Shown piece by piece: positions 28,692-38,697 of a DNA stretch of 64,000 bases. The notes beneath the pieces are model-generated. The model saw only the letters and a list, made by a program, of their open reading frames with translations, searched no databases and was not told the origin of the DNA. Every line of letters starts with the position of its first letter. Positions within the stretch are counted from its first letter, which is position 1. The position numbers and the translations under genes were made by a program. Source of the stretch: Prasinococcaceae sp. CCMP 1430 (lineage: Eukaryota > Prasinodermophyta > Palmophyllophyceae > Prasinococcales > Prasinococcaceae); assembly GCA_013416795.1 (NCBI GenBank), contig RQSC01000014.1, positions 225,597 to 289,596 of the forward strand, read 5' to 3'.

Positions 28692-29638
28692 ATGGCGATG
28701 GACGACGACGAGGCCGAGCTGCAGGTGGACCTCGATGACGACGTCACGTCCGAGTTCGCCTCCTACGAGGACTACCTCGACAGGCAGATCACGCCGGTCG
28801 ACATGTACTACCTCGAGGACAAGGAGCTTGCGCGCCAACTGATCGAACACGGCTACCGCGGAAACGCCGAAATCCTCACGCGCGAGGAATTCGAGGCGCG
28901 CAAGCGCGCGGCGGAGAGCGCGCGCTTGGCAAAGATGTACACCGCGCCAGAGGAGCTCGCGTCGGCGAACAAGAGCTTCGACGGGCGGCCTTTGCTGGCG
29001 GCGCTCGCGCAGCGCGAGGAGGCACTGCGGTCCGGAAAACTCACAACCATCGTGTATGTCCGGCATACCAACGGGGCGGGCCAGGAGGTGAGTGGCTATA
29101 TCGACTTCGCGGACCGCCTCAAGACTGAGAACCTCGAGGCAGTGTTCGCAGGCAAGCGCCTACTGATACCCAAGGTGAGAATGGACCCGCGCCCTTGCGC
29201 GCGAGCCACAAACTGCCAGGGTTTGCGAGGCCCCGCGCTGACACCCCTTGGCACGCGCGTGCGAACGCATACGAATGCCCGCAGGCGGGTGACCTCTCAT
29301 ACTACAACTGGGATACGCAGACAAGCACGTCGACGCCCACGCCAAACTTCCAGGTGATCGCAGACAACGAGGCGGGGCTGTTGTTCAAGAACAAGGTGCG
29401 CAGGCGCGTGCTGCTGCGCGCGAGCGCGGGCGCCGACGCGCGTCTTTGCGTTCGCGCGCTGACACGTGTGCGAGTGCTCGTGTCCACCCGCACGGATTCC
29501 TCACATCAGCGCGACCGCAAGGTGATCAACGTCGACCCCGAAGCGCATCCGGGCGATAACTCGGCGCGCATTGAGATCAGCGACCCGAAGTACTTGCAAG
29601 TCGTGCTCTTCGACCACGTGACCAGAAGGAGGCCTTAG
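28692..29638 (+). CDS. CFAP299: Cilia- and flagella-associated protein 299
   Basis: Orthologue of CFAP299 (C4orf22), a protein restricted to ciliated lineages. Exons 28692-29174, 29285-29395 and 29510-29638 (all phase 0) give 240 residues. Conserved blocks are FASYEDYLDRQITPVDMYYL, EDKELARQLIEHGYRGNAEI, FEARKRAAESARLAKM, ALAQREEALRSGKLTTIVYV, GQEVSGYIDFADRLKTENLE, LSYYNWDTQTSTSTPTPNFQ, VIADNEAGLLFKNKRDRKVI, NVDPEAHPGDNSAR and VVLFDHVTRRRP. The match runs end to end, so the gene looks intact. It implies a motile flagellum in the life cycle or recent ancestry. ATG 28698 is an alternative start two codons downstream. Confidence 0.95.
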
Positions 29639-29893
29639 ACATCGGCGCGCAAGTAGAATCGTGACAAACGAAAGCCCCACAGATGCACGCGCAGTGCACA
29701 TGTGCGTGTGCCAAGGTAGGGCGGGGGCAGCCTCTGGGTCGCCATGACTCGCGGGTGCGTGTGCAGTGTCGATGAGGACGTGCCCGTGGCTGCCGACGTA
29801 GTATTAATAGTTGTATTTGTGTCGAAAGCTCATCTAGCTCTCGCGCGCGCGTAAGCACGCGCCAGCGAGCGAGCGAGCGCAGCCGACCCCGGG
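29639..29893. other. Convergent 3' region, CFAP299 / SYP7 SNARE
   Basis: 255 bases with an AT island GTAGTATTAATAGTTGTATT (29797-29816). No gene. Confidence 0.4.
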
Positions 29894-31221
29894 TTACTTG
29901 AGCAGTGAGTAGATGTATGCGCCGATGCCCAGCAGGATGATGATAAGCACGACGTCGACGCAGAAGTTGCGACTGGAGCGCAGCCTTGTGAGAGTCTCCT
30001 TTAGCTTGACGTTCTGGCTCTTGAGCTCTCCGCCGACGTCATCCACCTGCTCACACGCGAACACGCGCGCGGCACGTCAGAGCTCGGCCTGATATGAGCG
30101 TCGTTGCAACTGCCCGCTTACGCGGGCCAGCACGCACACACGCCCACCACAAAATGCGCAATCGGCAGTGCAACGCACCTTGTCCTCCAGGTTCTCGATC
30201 ATGGGTGCTTGCCTGTCCATCTCCGTGTTCATGTCTTCCGCAATCCCCTTGAGTGTCGTCAGCCCCTTGCTGATGGTCTCGATTTGTAGATCTGGGGGTT
30301 CGCGGTACGCGCGCGTCAGCTCGCTGGCTCGCAGGCGCATGCGTGCGCTTGCGCGCGTGCCAGTGCGCGGGGCGTCGTGCGCGCCCATGTGCGCGCCCGT
30401 CGGCGTGCTCGTACATACCTTGCCTGGCCTTGGCGTTCTCCCACTCGTGCCGGAATGCGCGGCTCTCCTCAGAGGTCTGGGCGTACTCGGGATGCGCCTC
30501 AATCTCGTCGGCGGTGAGCGTATCGATCTGCACCCGCCCGGGCCCGCCCATCGACCCGATCCCCGCGCGAAGGCCGCCAGGGGCGGCGCCGCCCACGCCG
30601 CGCCGTGCGCCAGATCCGTCGGGGATGGCCTCCAGGCGCTCCTCGAGCGCATGCGCCCGCATAACCTTGTCGTCGATGTCTTCCTGCGAGGTGCCGCGTT
30701 TCTTCTTCATGGCATACTTCTCAAGCTTCGGCCACTCGGTGCGGATACTCTGTTTGGCGCGGCGCACCTCGGCGTTCTTCGAGGCGATCGCTGCGCGGTC
30801 GGATTCATCCTTGATCTCCTCGGCGCGCGCTTCAAGCCCCTGTACCTCCTGCAGGAGTTGGACGTAGAGGTGCTCGAACGGATCCTGCCCCTTCTGCCGC
30901 GGCGCGGGCTGTTGAATCGACGGGGCGTTCGCGCGCAGGCAGGCGGCGATTCGTTCGTAGGCGTTGTGACAGAGATGCGCGGAAGCCGCGCGTCAGCTCC
31001 ATGTCGCATGAGGGGGAGGCGTGCGGGGGGAAGGCGCGCGGAGGGGGCGGAGAGCGTGCTCGGCGAGGGAGGGAAAAGGAGGAAGGAGAGAGAAGGTGAA
31101 GAGGGGGCCAGCCGGGCGGCCTGGAACGCACATTGTTCTCGTCGTCATAGTGCTCGTACTTCGTGCTGATCGCGTTCACGCGTGTGAGAATATCCGCCAC
31201 CGACACCGCCTGCAGCAGCAT
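29894..31221 (-). CDS. SYP7: Qc-SNARE of the SYP7 family
   Basis: Tail-anchored SNARE for ER/secretory and plasma-membrane fusion, characteristic of plants, green algae and some protists. Exon 1 31221-31132 encodes the start (VSVADILTRVNAISTKYEHY). Exon 2 (about 30975-30419) holds EHLYVQLLQEVQGLEARAEE, ASKNAEVRRAKQSIRTEWPK and MRAHALEERLEAIPDG. Exon 3 is 30291-30179 (the SNARE motif: LQIETISKGLTTLKGIAEDM, NTEMDRQAPMIENLEDK). Exon 4 is 30046-29894 (VDDVGGELKSQNVKLKETLT, then RLRSSRNFCVDVVLIIILLG and the anchor end AYIYSLLK). The zero-layer residue is Gln of the DRQAP segment. Three of four boundaries are clear. The acceptor of exon 2 has no AG at the expected place, so residues around the 30/31 junction are unresolved. 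Confidence 0.88.
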
Positions 31222-32135
31222 GGGCAAGTAAAGTGGCACGGTGGCCACGATGGGAGGCCGGCACGATAAAAGTTGGCATGGCGCAGCAGCCAGCGCGGGA
31301 GTCGATCAGCGCACGTGTCAGTAGCGCCCACGCGCTGCACCTCGCCCAGGGCCGCGCCCCGCCCGCCCCAAGTGGTTCCGTCACCCGCCCGCCGCGCTAC
31401 GCTCCGCCGCGCGGCCTGGCGCGCACGCGCGCCGCGCACCACCATGGCTGCGGTCCTCCCTGGCCCGTCCCGGGAGCGCCTTGTGCGGGAGCGCGCGCCC
31501 GCTCCCGCGCGCTTTTTTTTTCTTTGGTCGCGTGGGAAAAAAAAGTGCCGCCGCATGGCAAGTTGCAGGCAGTGGGGACGTGCAGACGCACGACCGCGCG
31601 GTCAGCAGAGGGCACGGCCTCGGGCCGCGCGTGGCACGGGTGAAGACGCGACCGCTCCCGGGCCGCGTTCGCGTGCTTTCGCCTGCGCGGCGGGGGAGAG
31701 GGAGGGGGGGGAGGAGGGGAGGAGCGCACGAGTTCTCAGTGCCAGCACCGCCACGCTCTCCTCTGTCGCCGCGGACGCAGCGGGCTGCGCCGCGTGGGCG
31801 GACCGCCGCGCCCTGCTGGCAAGCGGGCGGGCGGGCGGCGTGTGCGCGCGTCGCAGACAGCGCCGCTATGCGCCTCGTTGTGCGCACCCGAGCCCATTGC
31901 AGCCGATGCTAACCCAGCCGCTCTCGCACGCACCCTCGCCCGTCGCGCCTGAGTAGAAGGTGCTCAAGATGCAGGCGGCGAAGTAAATAATTCATGAGCA
32001 CTTGCTGCTTGTACATCACAACATCGCCGTCGAGCGTCGACGGCGAGAGGTTCGGTCGAGGGAGCGGCGTCTTGCTGGCGCCGGTTCGCGAACGTGCTGC
32101 TGCGCGACAGGCTGACGCATGGCCGTATTGGTCGC
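31222..32135. promoter_or_regulatory. Divergent region, SYP7 / multidomain glycosyltransferase
   Basis: 914 bases with no supported gene. It holds a T9 tract (about 31512-31520) and an A8 tract (about 31535-31542), then purine-rich GGGAGAGGGAGGGGGGGAGG (about 31690-31720), and an AT-richer stretch just upstream of the glycosyltransferase (31975-32025). Confidence 0.45.
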
Positions 32136-35100
32136 ATGGGTCAAAGGGNGCGCGCGCGGCGGGTCGCCGCCGCGGCGTGCCGGCGGTGCGCGCCGCTGCT
32201 GCTGCTCGTAGTGCTGGCCGTGGCGATCGGCGGGTGGGTGCGCGATGCGGGCCATGCGCACAGCACCGCCTCCCCAGCCGCGGGACTGATTGCTCCTAAG
32301 GCTCAACGCAAGGCGCTGGAGGCTCTGGCGCCGCACCTGTCATCGTGGGAAGCCGCTGCATTCAGCGGACGCTGTCCGCGCGGCGTCTTCACGCCGATAA
32401 GGACATCGTCGTGGAAGGCAGCCGTGGCCGTGTGCATGCTGACGCCCGGCTGCGGTGCCGCCTCTCGTCACGTGCTCACGGGAGACACGCTCCTCTGCGA
32501 GGCGGTGGCGGCGACGTCGGCGGGCGCCGGCGTTCTCGGCGGGCTGCTGGGCGGCTGGCGCACGGAGGCGATGGGAGCGTGCAGCCATCACAGTTACAGG
32601 CTTGCACTCCTGCACGAAGGGACAGCCACGCATGCGGGCTGTGCGCACGCGGGCCTGCCAGGATTTGCGCTGGCGCCCATGCTAAAGCCGCTGGGCGGTA
32701 CCGGCGGCGGCGGCTGGCGCTGCGAGAAGCATGGCTCAGGCACGACGGTGGCACAGGAGGCGGCGGCGGCGTGCCTCGACGCGGGCATAGATAGATGCGA
32801 GGTCTTCGCACGACGCGGCGACGGCCTCACCATGCTATGCGTGGCGGATTCGGAGAGAAATCGCCGGACGACACCGGCCCTGCATGGAGGGGGTTGGGTG
32901 CTCGGCTGTCGGCGCTCTGGTGATGCGTGCGCGCGTGCATCGCCCTCGATGCCTCGCGGCGCTGGGGTGGTGACAGAGTGGGGGCCCGTGGTGCGAGGGC
33001 GCACGGGAGCGCCGCCTGAACCGAGCGCGCACGAGCTGAAGGCAGAGCTCGCTTCCACCGCTGGGCGGTCGGGGGTGGCCGTCGCCACGCGCATGTTGCG
33101 CCAGCGCGGTAATGCTCAATGCGCAGCCGCACAGACTCTTCTGCGCACCTTCACCGCCTCGGACACGTATGCAGAATCGATGTGCGCTGCGGAACCTCTC
33201 TGCACCGTCTGGACTCGCCTGGCCGACACGGGCAAGACCTGGCTCTGTCAAGGCTACATGAAAATCCACAACTCGCCTCGTGACAAAAGCTACGCGGTTG
33301 GATTCAAGCGCGGCTGTGAGTGGTACCGGGGCACCCGCGCAGAGGACGACAGTCGCCTTTTGCGACCTCCAACCTGCCTGGAGACGGGCGAGCTCGTGGG
33401 CAACCCGCTGCGCGAGCTGCCCTCGTGCCCGGCACCCAGCGTACCCATTCCCGTCTTCACCAAGGGGGTGCGGGCCATGCCGCTGCGGCCGGTGTGCGAC
33501 GAGTGCGAGCATGGGGGCATTTGCCCGCGACTGGAATCCACTGGGGATACGAGCGAGGAGGCTGGGCGCATGCGGTCTGCTCTGACAAAGGTGGCCAGGC
33601 AGCAGCTCGCGCCTCTGACTCACATCGCACCGAAAGCGAAAGAGCTTGCAGGCGCATTCAATCCCTCACTAGCCATACACCGCGGCGAAATGTACATCGC
33701 CTACAGGCAGGCGACGGCGACGCGCTGCTCGGGCAAGACCATTGAGGGTACGTACGAGCTCGATGATCCCAAGCTTGGTCAGTATGCGAGCAAGATTGGT
33801 ATCTGCCCGACCTATGAAGACACTATCGTGCCGCGCCAGCTCGAGTGCGTGCAGCTCAACCCGATGCAACCTCCTCCGAGGTTGGACGGGATGGTCCTCG
33901 ATGAAGGCGGCTTCGTAGGCGAGGAGGACGCTCGCCTGTTCTCCTTCCGGAACACATTGTATGTGTTGTTCAACGTGGGCGTCACGATGGCCGATGTCAG
34001 CACCGACGAACAAGTTATCTTCGCTGGCCGGATCCGAGTGAGGCGGATGCTCCTAGCGTCGGTCGACCCGCGCACCGGGAAGACTGGAAAGCCTCTCCTG
34101 ATCCGCATCCCAGGTTTGCGGGCGACGGACAATGTCAAAAATGTCATGCCGCTCGTCAAGCCATCCGAGGTGCTCCTTGTTCACAACATCTGGCCACTCG
34201 GCGTGTGCTCGCTCGATGTGGTGACCGGGGCGTGCGGAGCACCGGCGATCGCAGCACCTCCGAGGGCGCACGGCGATATCAGCGCGTACAAAGCGGTGGG
34301 GTCCCTCAGTGGTAGCACGCAGTTTGCTGCCGTTCCTGCTGGATTCATTGGGCTGGTGCATCGCAAGCAGGACATGGAGCTAGGCAGATTGTACACGCAC
34401 AAGTGGGTCCTGATCTCCAAGGAGCATCCGCATACACTCGTATGGCTCTCCGCCCCGTTCCGGCTGCCCGCAGCGCTCGCACGAAGCGAATGCGTGCTGG
34501 GTCACCCTCAGGGTTGCAGAGAGGGGCGCTTCGATCTGGAGGATGACGTGCAGTTTGCTTCTGGCGTGGTCGTCGACCTAGTCTCGAAGACCGCTCTGGT
34601 GAGCTACGGTGTGGCAGACTGCTACTCCTGGGTCGCCCGCGTGGCGCTGCCCCCCGAGGCGATGCGCCAAGAGCCTGGCTTGGACGACGCGCCGTTGGCC
34701 CTGGTGACGAGGGTGCCCACTAGCGTACCAGATGATGCGCGGCCCAGGCCCGTCGTCCGGTGGGATTCGCCCCTGACGGACATGTCTGGCTTCGCATTCG
34801 TGACACGGGCCATGGCGGAGCTTTTCCTTGCGGATGGAACCTTTACCTTCCAGATGTGGAATCGCTTCGACGGCAGCCGGGCCTTCGAGGCTGATCGCTA
34901 CGGGGAGATGTACGCCTCAGCGATACGCAGTCAGGCCGACCTGGTCCCGCAGCCAGACGTGACCGTGCGGATGTACTGGGAGCCTAACTTTCAGCCCGCA
35001 CCAGCCGGGAAGCTCGTGGTCTATCTCCCTTGGGAGTTCGGGCCGATTCCGACGGCGTGGGTAGAGTCGCTCAACGCTGTTGCGGATGAGGTGTGGGTGC

Positions 35101-35936
35101 CCGCCGACGCAGTCGTAGAGGGGATGTTGCAGAGCGGCGTCGATCGGCACAAGCTCGCCGTTGTGCCCCATGGCGTGTCAACGCAGGTTTGCAAAGACCC
35201 TGTTGTCGACGCTGCTCTCAAGAGCAAGCTGCATCGCCGCAACGGTACAGAGGGAGGGATGTCAGGAGGCCCGCCCTTCAGCATGTTATACCACGGTGGC
35301 ATGCTGTTTCGCAAGGGTGTCCCGCAACTGATCGAGGCGTATCAGTTGGCGTTCACTGGCCGCGACAACGTCGAGCTCGTCGTGCACTCTGTGTACGGCG
35401 ATGCGACCGTCGAAGCGATGCTGCAAGAGCATGTGAAAGCGGCGGTGTCCGACCCGCGCCTGCCGCGTCTGCGCAAAGACGGCCGGAGACTTCAGCCCGA
35501 CGAGCTCGCTGAGATGTACCTGGAGGCAGATGTGCTTGTGCACTCCTCTCTGAGCGAAGGCCTGGGCCTCGGGGTCGTTGAGGCCATGGCCCACGGCCTT
35601 CCGGTCATAGCGTCCGAATATGGCCCGCCTGCCGACTTCGTCACGCGCAGCAACGGCTTCCTGTTCCCGGCGAAGCAAAGCCCGTGCAAGCTCTATCCTT
35701 GCGCGAAGGACTCGCGGAGCGTGTTCAGCCAGGACTGGACCACAACGAGCGACCTCGTGTGGGGTGAGTATAGCCCCGAGGCGCTGGCGGGCGCCATGCG
35801 CGATGCCTACGACAACCGGGCGACCCTTACGGAACGCGGGATGCGTGCGAGACGAGAAATCTGTACCGACTACAGCTGGGAAACAGCACACAGCATAGCG
35901 AAGGAGCGGCTACTCGAGCTCGCTGCGAAGCCATGA
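32136..35936 (+). CDS. Multidomain Golgi glycosyltransferase: Cys-rich repeats + GH130-like propeller + GT4
   Basis: Single exon, 1266 residues, type II membrane topology (basic start, then CAPLLLLVVLAVAIGGWV at ~19-36). The lumenal stem has three Cys-rich PAN/apple-like repeats of ~130 residues (AAVAVCMLTPGCGAAS...LLCEA; AAAACLDAGIDRCEVF...MLCVAD; YAESMCAAEPLCTVW...WLCQGY). The middle third resembles the five-bladed propeller of GH130-type proteins: GAFNPSLAIHRGEMYIAYRQ, GEEDARLFSFRNTLYVLFN, LEDDVQFASGVVVDL, YGVADCYSWVARVAL. The C-terminal third (~955 onward) is a GT-B/GT4 transferase with KLVVYLPWEFGPIP, SMLYHGGMLFRKGVPQLIEA and the nucleotide-sugar motif SEGLGLGVVEAMAHGLPVIA. Catalytic acids of the propeller are not certain. 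Sugar specificity is unknown. Base 32149 is N. The gene converges on the GT32 gene only 67 bases away. Confidence 0.82.
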   Translation: MGQRXRARRVAAAACRRCAPLLLLVVLAVAIGGWVRDAGHAHSTASPAAGLIAPKAQRKALEALAPHLSSWEAAAFSGRCPRGVFTPIRTSSWKAAVAVCMLTPGCGAASRHVLTGDTLLCEAVAATSAGAGVLGGLLGGWRTEAMGACSHHSYRLALLHEGTATHAGCAHAGLPGFALAPMLKPLGGTGGGGWRCEKHGSGTTVAQEAAAACLDAGIDRCEVFARRGDGLTMLCVADSERNRRTTPALHGGGWVLGCRRSGDACARASPSMPRGAGVVTEWGPVVRGRTGAPPEPSAHELKAELASTAGRSGVAVATRMLRQRGNAQCAAAQTLLRTFTASDTYAESMCAAEPLCTVWTRLADTGKTWLCQGYMKIHNSPRDKSYAVGFKRGCEWYRGTRAEDDSRLLRPPTCLETGELVGNPLRELPSCPAPSVPIPVFTKGVRAMPLRPVCDECEHGGICPRLESTGDTSEEAGRMRSALTKVARQQLAPLTHIAPKAKELAGAFNPSLAIHRGEMYIAYRQATATRCSGKTIEGTYELDDPKLGQYASKIGICPTYEDTIVPRQLECVQLNPMQPPPRLDGMVLDEGGFVGEEDARLFSFRNTLYVLFNVGVTMADVSTDEQVIFAGRIRVRRMLLASVDPRTGKTGKPLLIRIPGLRATDNVKNVMPLVKPSEVLLVHNIWPLGVCSLDVVTGACGAPAIAAPPRAHGDISAYKAVGSLSGSTQFAAVPAGFIGLVHRKQDMELGRLYTHKWVLISKEHPHTLVWLSAPFRLPAALARSECVLGHPQGCREGRFDLEDDVQFASGVVVDLVSKTALVSYGVADCYSWVARVALPPEAMRQEPGLDDAPLALVTRVPTSVPDDARPRPVVRWDSPLTDMSGFAFVTRAMAELFLADGTFTFQMWNRFDGSRAFEADRYGEMYASAIRSQADLVPQPDVTVRMYWEPNFQPAPAGKLVVYLPWEFGPIPTAWVESLNAVADEVWVPADAVVEGMLQSGVDRHKLAVVPHGVSTQVCKDPVVDAALKSKLHRRNGTEGGMSGGPPFSMLYHGGMLFRKGVPQLIEAYQLAFTGRDNVELVVHSVYGDATVEAMLQEHVKAAVSDPRLPRLRKDGRRLQPDELAEMYLEADVLVHSSLSEGLGLGVVEAMAHGLPVIASEYGPPADFVTRSNGFLFPAKQSPCKLYPCAKDSRSVFSQDWTTTSDLVWGEYSPEALAGAMRDAYDNRATLTERGMRARREICTDYSWETAHSIAKERLLELAAKP

Positions 35937-36003
35937 CGGACACCAACTCGTACAAACATCGACATTAATTATTGTGTAATCACATTAAGGGAATACATAC
36001 ACC

Positions 36004-38231
36004 TCAAGACGCGACGAAAGCCTCAGGGAAGCCATCGGGCACGCGAGCCAGCGATTGCGCGAAGGCCTCCATGCCCTCCCGACTGCTATCGATCTCACAC
36101 CACAAAGGTGGTGCAGAGCCTCGCGCAACGTGAGGCCATGGCTGGCCAGAGAGGCGCGCAACCAGCGCCTGTGTGTCCACCGCGTGCTCGCGTGCCCAGG
36201 CATCGACGTCTTCGGCATAGGCCAATGGGAGGTCAGGCAAAGCACCCGATGCTCCAGGCGGCACCCTGTGTCGCCATTTGGTATTGCATGCCCTGCCAGC
36301 ATGGCGCATCGAGCGAAGCCCCGCCGCCGCCAGCGTGCTCAGCGCCGAAACGACACTCGAGGTCGGCTGCGTCCCTGACACGAGCCCAGTCACACCCGTG
36401 AGGGGGAAAGGCACGTTCCCTCCGGGCGCAGATGTGTCCTTGACAGCCAACTCGAGAATTGTCCCCAAGGCTTGGAGGCCGCGTGGTCCCTCGAAATGGA
36501 TTGCGCGGAATTGCTGGTGTCGCCTCGTGGCATCGAATAGGAACGCCGCTGCAGCTGTGCCGAGGCTCCCTGGAAGAACCGCACGCGCGGTGACGCGCTC
36601 TGTCAGGCCAGAGAGCACCGCAGACGCGTTGACCCTCGCAGCGGTGCCCTCGCCGCCGGCAGACAGGAAGAGCGCATCCACTCCAGCAGCGCCCATAGCC
36701 ATTGAGCTCAGTCCCAGGTTGCCGCCGAGCTCCACGAATCGCCCGACGTCAGCAAGTGACCCGTCGCGACCACTTTTGGCCGCATGCACAGAAGCGGCGG
36801 CGGCTACGAGGCCAAGCTGCGTGTCGAGTAGCCCAGGGCGCTCCCCCGGTGGCAGCCCACCTTGCCACGCTCCCCATGCGCTCAGTGATGCCCCCGCATC
36901 AGTGCCAGTGTAGCCCTGCCGCTTTGCCATGGGATGCACTAGAAGCATGAGCGCCCGCCAATTCTCAGCACGGCCGGGGCTCGAAGCGAGCGTCTGAGGC
37001 AGCTGCACGCGCACAGTCACTGGGTGGCCGAAAGTAGTAGGGGGCGCCTCTGTGGCTGGGAGAGCCGGCGACGACACAGGCCACGCCAGGCGCGCCCAAA
37101 GATGGCGCCGCAACCACCGCTGAATGTATGTCATGCCCTCGATATCCTTCCAGCTCCCAGCAAAATGGTGCAGCATGAACACGCCCTCGGAGCGCGGGTC
37201 AATGCCGTCCTTGGCCGCCGGATGCGCTGCCGTGGCCACCCGCGGGAGCAGCCACAGGCGCTCGGCGAGAGCGAAGGGTGGCATCGACGATGCATCGGCC
37301 CCACCTGCGAGCGCAGACGCGACGGCCTCTCGGGCGTACGCAGCGACCTCGTCCGTCCACGCGCCCGGGCCGGTGCGCTCGAGCGTGGCGCGATCCGACA
37401 GTGCCGCGCCGTTCCCGACGCCGGCTCGAGCACGACGGCCACCGGCGCTTGCACCGTTCTTCCCATCCGCCGAGCGCGCTGGAGGCACGCCTCCTCCCGT
37501 GCCGTTTTCAACTTGGTGCGGAAGCCACCGCCGCTGCTCAGCGCCGACGGCAGCAACGACGCTGTCTGCCATGCGGCGGAGCATCGGGTGGCCCTTGGAG
37601 GCGCCGATAGCCCACTGCTGGAATTGGCGTACTCGCGCGTACGACCGCGCCCTCGCGGCCTCTGCCGACTCGAATTCCTGCTCGACGCCCACGATGAGCT
37701 CTGCTCGACTGCCGAGCCAGCTGTCGAGCGGCTGCATGCATTCGACGTCGGTGTCGGCGTAGAACCCGCCCTCGGCGTGCAGCACGAGGTAGCGGAAGAG
37801 GTCGGCGCGCTCGACCGGCTTCGGCAGCCCATCGTACGCGTCGATGACGTCAGGGTATCGCCGCGCGACGAGCTCCCGCGCGCGAGTGTCGCTGTAGTAG
37901 CGCACCTCCCACGTCGGGTTGAGCTCCGCCCAGGTAGCCATCGCAGCGCGCGACGCCGGTGGCACCGCCGACCAGCATCTGAACGTCTGGTGGACTATGC
38001 GCTGCACCGCGAGTGGCGAACGCTCGTGCACACGTGCAGGGAGCGACCAGAACGGCGGCTCCTCGTCGGTGCACGCTGCATGCGACGGCGACGGCGCACC
38101 CAGCGGCAGCGAGGAGAGCGCCGCGGCGACACCCAGGGCGAGCGCGACCGCGGCCACGGCGCGCACGCACCACCGCCCGGCGGCCGCTACGGCGCGTCCC
38201 CCCCCCCCCCCCCCCCCGCCCGCCTCCCCAT
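36004..38231 (-). CDS. GT32 (Och1-like) glycosyltransferase fused to an FkbM-like methyltransferase domain
   Basis: The open frame gives 720 residues from 38166 down. It has no ATG at its 5' end. An ATG at 38231 (MGRRAG) lies just beyond a 20-base G run (38198-38217 on +), and a one-base length error there would join it, so I take 38231 as the true start. After a signal anchor (VAAVALALGVAAALSSLPLG) come VQRIVHQTFRCWS, NPTWEVRYYSDTRARELVAR and KPVERADLFRYLVLHAEGGF with YADTDVECMQPLDSW: the DxD sugar-nucleotide site of GT32 mannosyl-/galactosyl-type transferases. From ~475, FVELGGNLGLSSMAMGAAGV followed by VNASAVLSGLTERVTARAVL resembles an FkbM methyltransferase, but the acidic SAM-ribose residue is missing (LFLSAGGEG), so the domain may be degenerate. 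A Golgi-lumen role in glycan building is likely. Confidence 0.78.
38198..38217. repeat. C20 homopolymer at the 5' coding end of the GT32 gene
   Basis: Twenty C on + (G20 in the gene sense). ATG 38231 and the long frame are out of register by one base as written. This fits a length error here, or real slippage. Confidence 0.85.
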
Positions 38232-38697
38232 CTCAGGCGGCGCCCGCACCCACCGAGGTAGGGACCTGGAACCGTACGAAAAATTCGAAACGCGGGTAAG
38301 GGTTGTGGAAACCCGTTTTAAGGTCAATAAAATCAGGGTTTCGTATCCCCGCACCCGCCGCGCCCGCCCGCCCGAGAGCCGCGCGGAGACCGCCATCGGA
38401 ATCTGCACTTTGCCGCGCGCCGCCGCCGCCGCGCGCGCGCGCGCGGCGCGGGCGAACGGGATCGGATCCTTGGTATTCGCCGCCGAAGCGCTCCGCAGGC
38501 GAGGGGAAAAAAAAACTGCAACTCCTCCCTCTGCGGAGATGAATGCGGGGTCTCATCAGAAACCAGTCTAAAAAAAAAAAAGGATGCGTGCGTTTTGATA
38601 TGCCATCGGCGAGAGAGCGCGATCGGCGCGTGCCGCGTGTGCGCGGGCGCGGGCGGGGCAGGGCGGTGCCGCCGGAGCAGCCGGGGCTGCGGCGGCG
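38232..38697. promoter_or_regulatory. Divergent promoter region, GT32 fusion / TMED protein
   Basis: 466 bases with AT-richer patches (GGTCAATAAAATCAGGGTTT at 38322-38341; TTTTGATATG at 38594-38603, the complement of the CATATCAAAA seen at 19300) and A-tracts at about 38509-38516 and 38570-38581. No gene. Confidence 0.45.

Noticed and set aside
37024-38571. Long + frame opposite the GT32 fusion
   Set aside because: Arg-rich antisense shadow; the minus strand encodes a clear DxD transferase.
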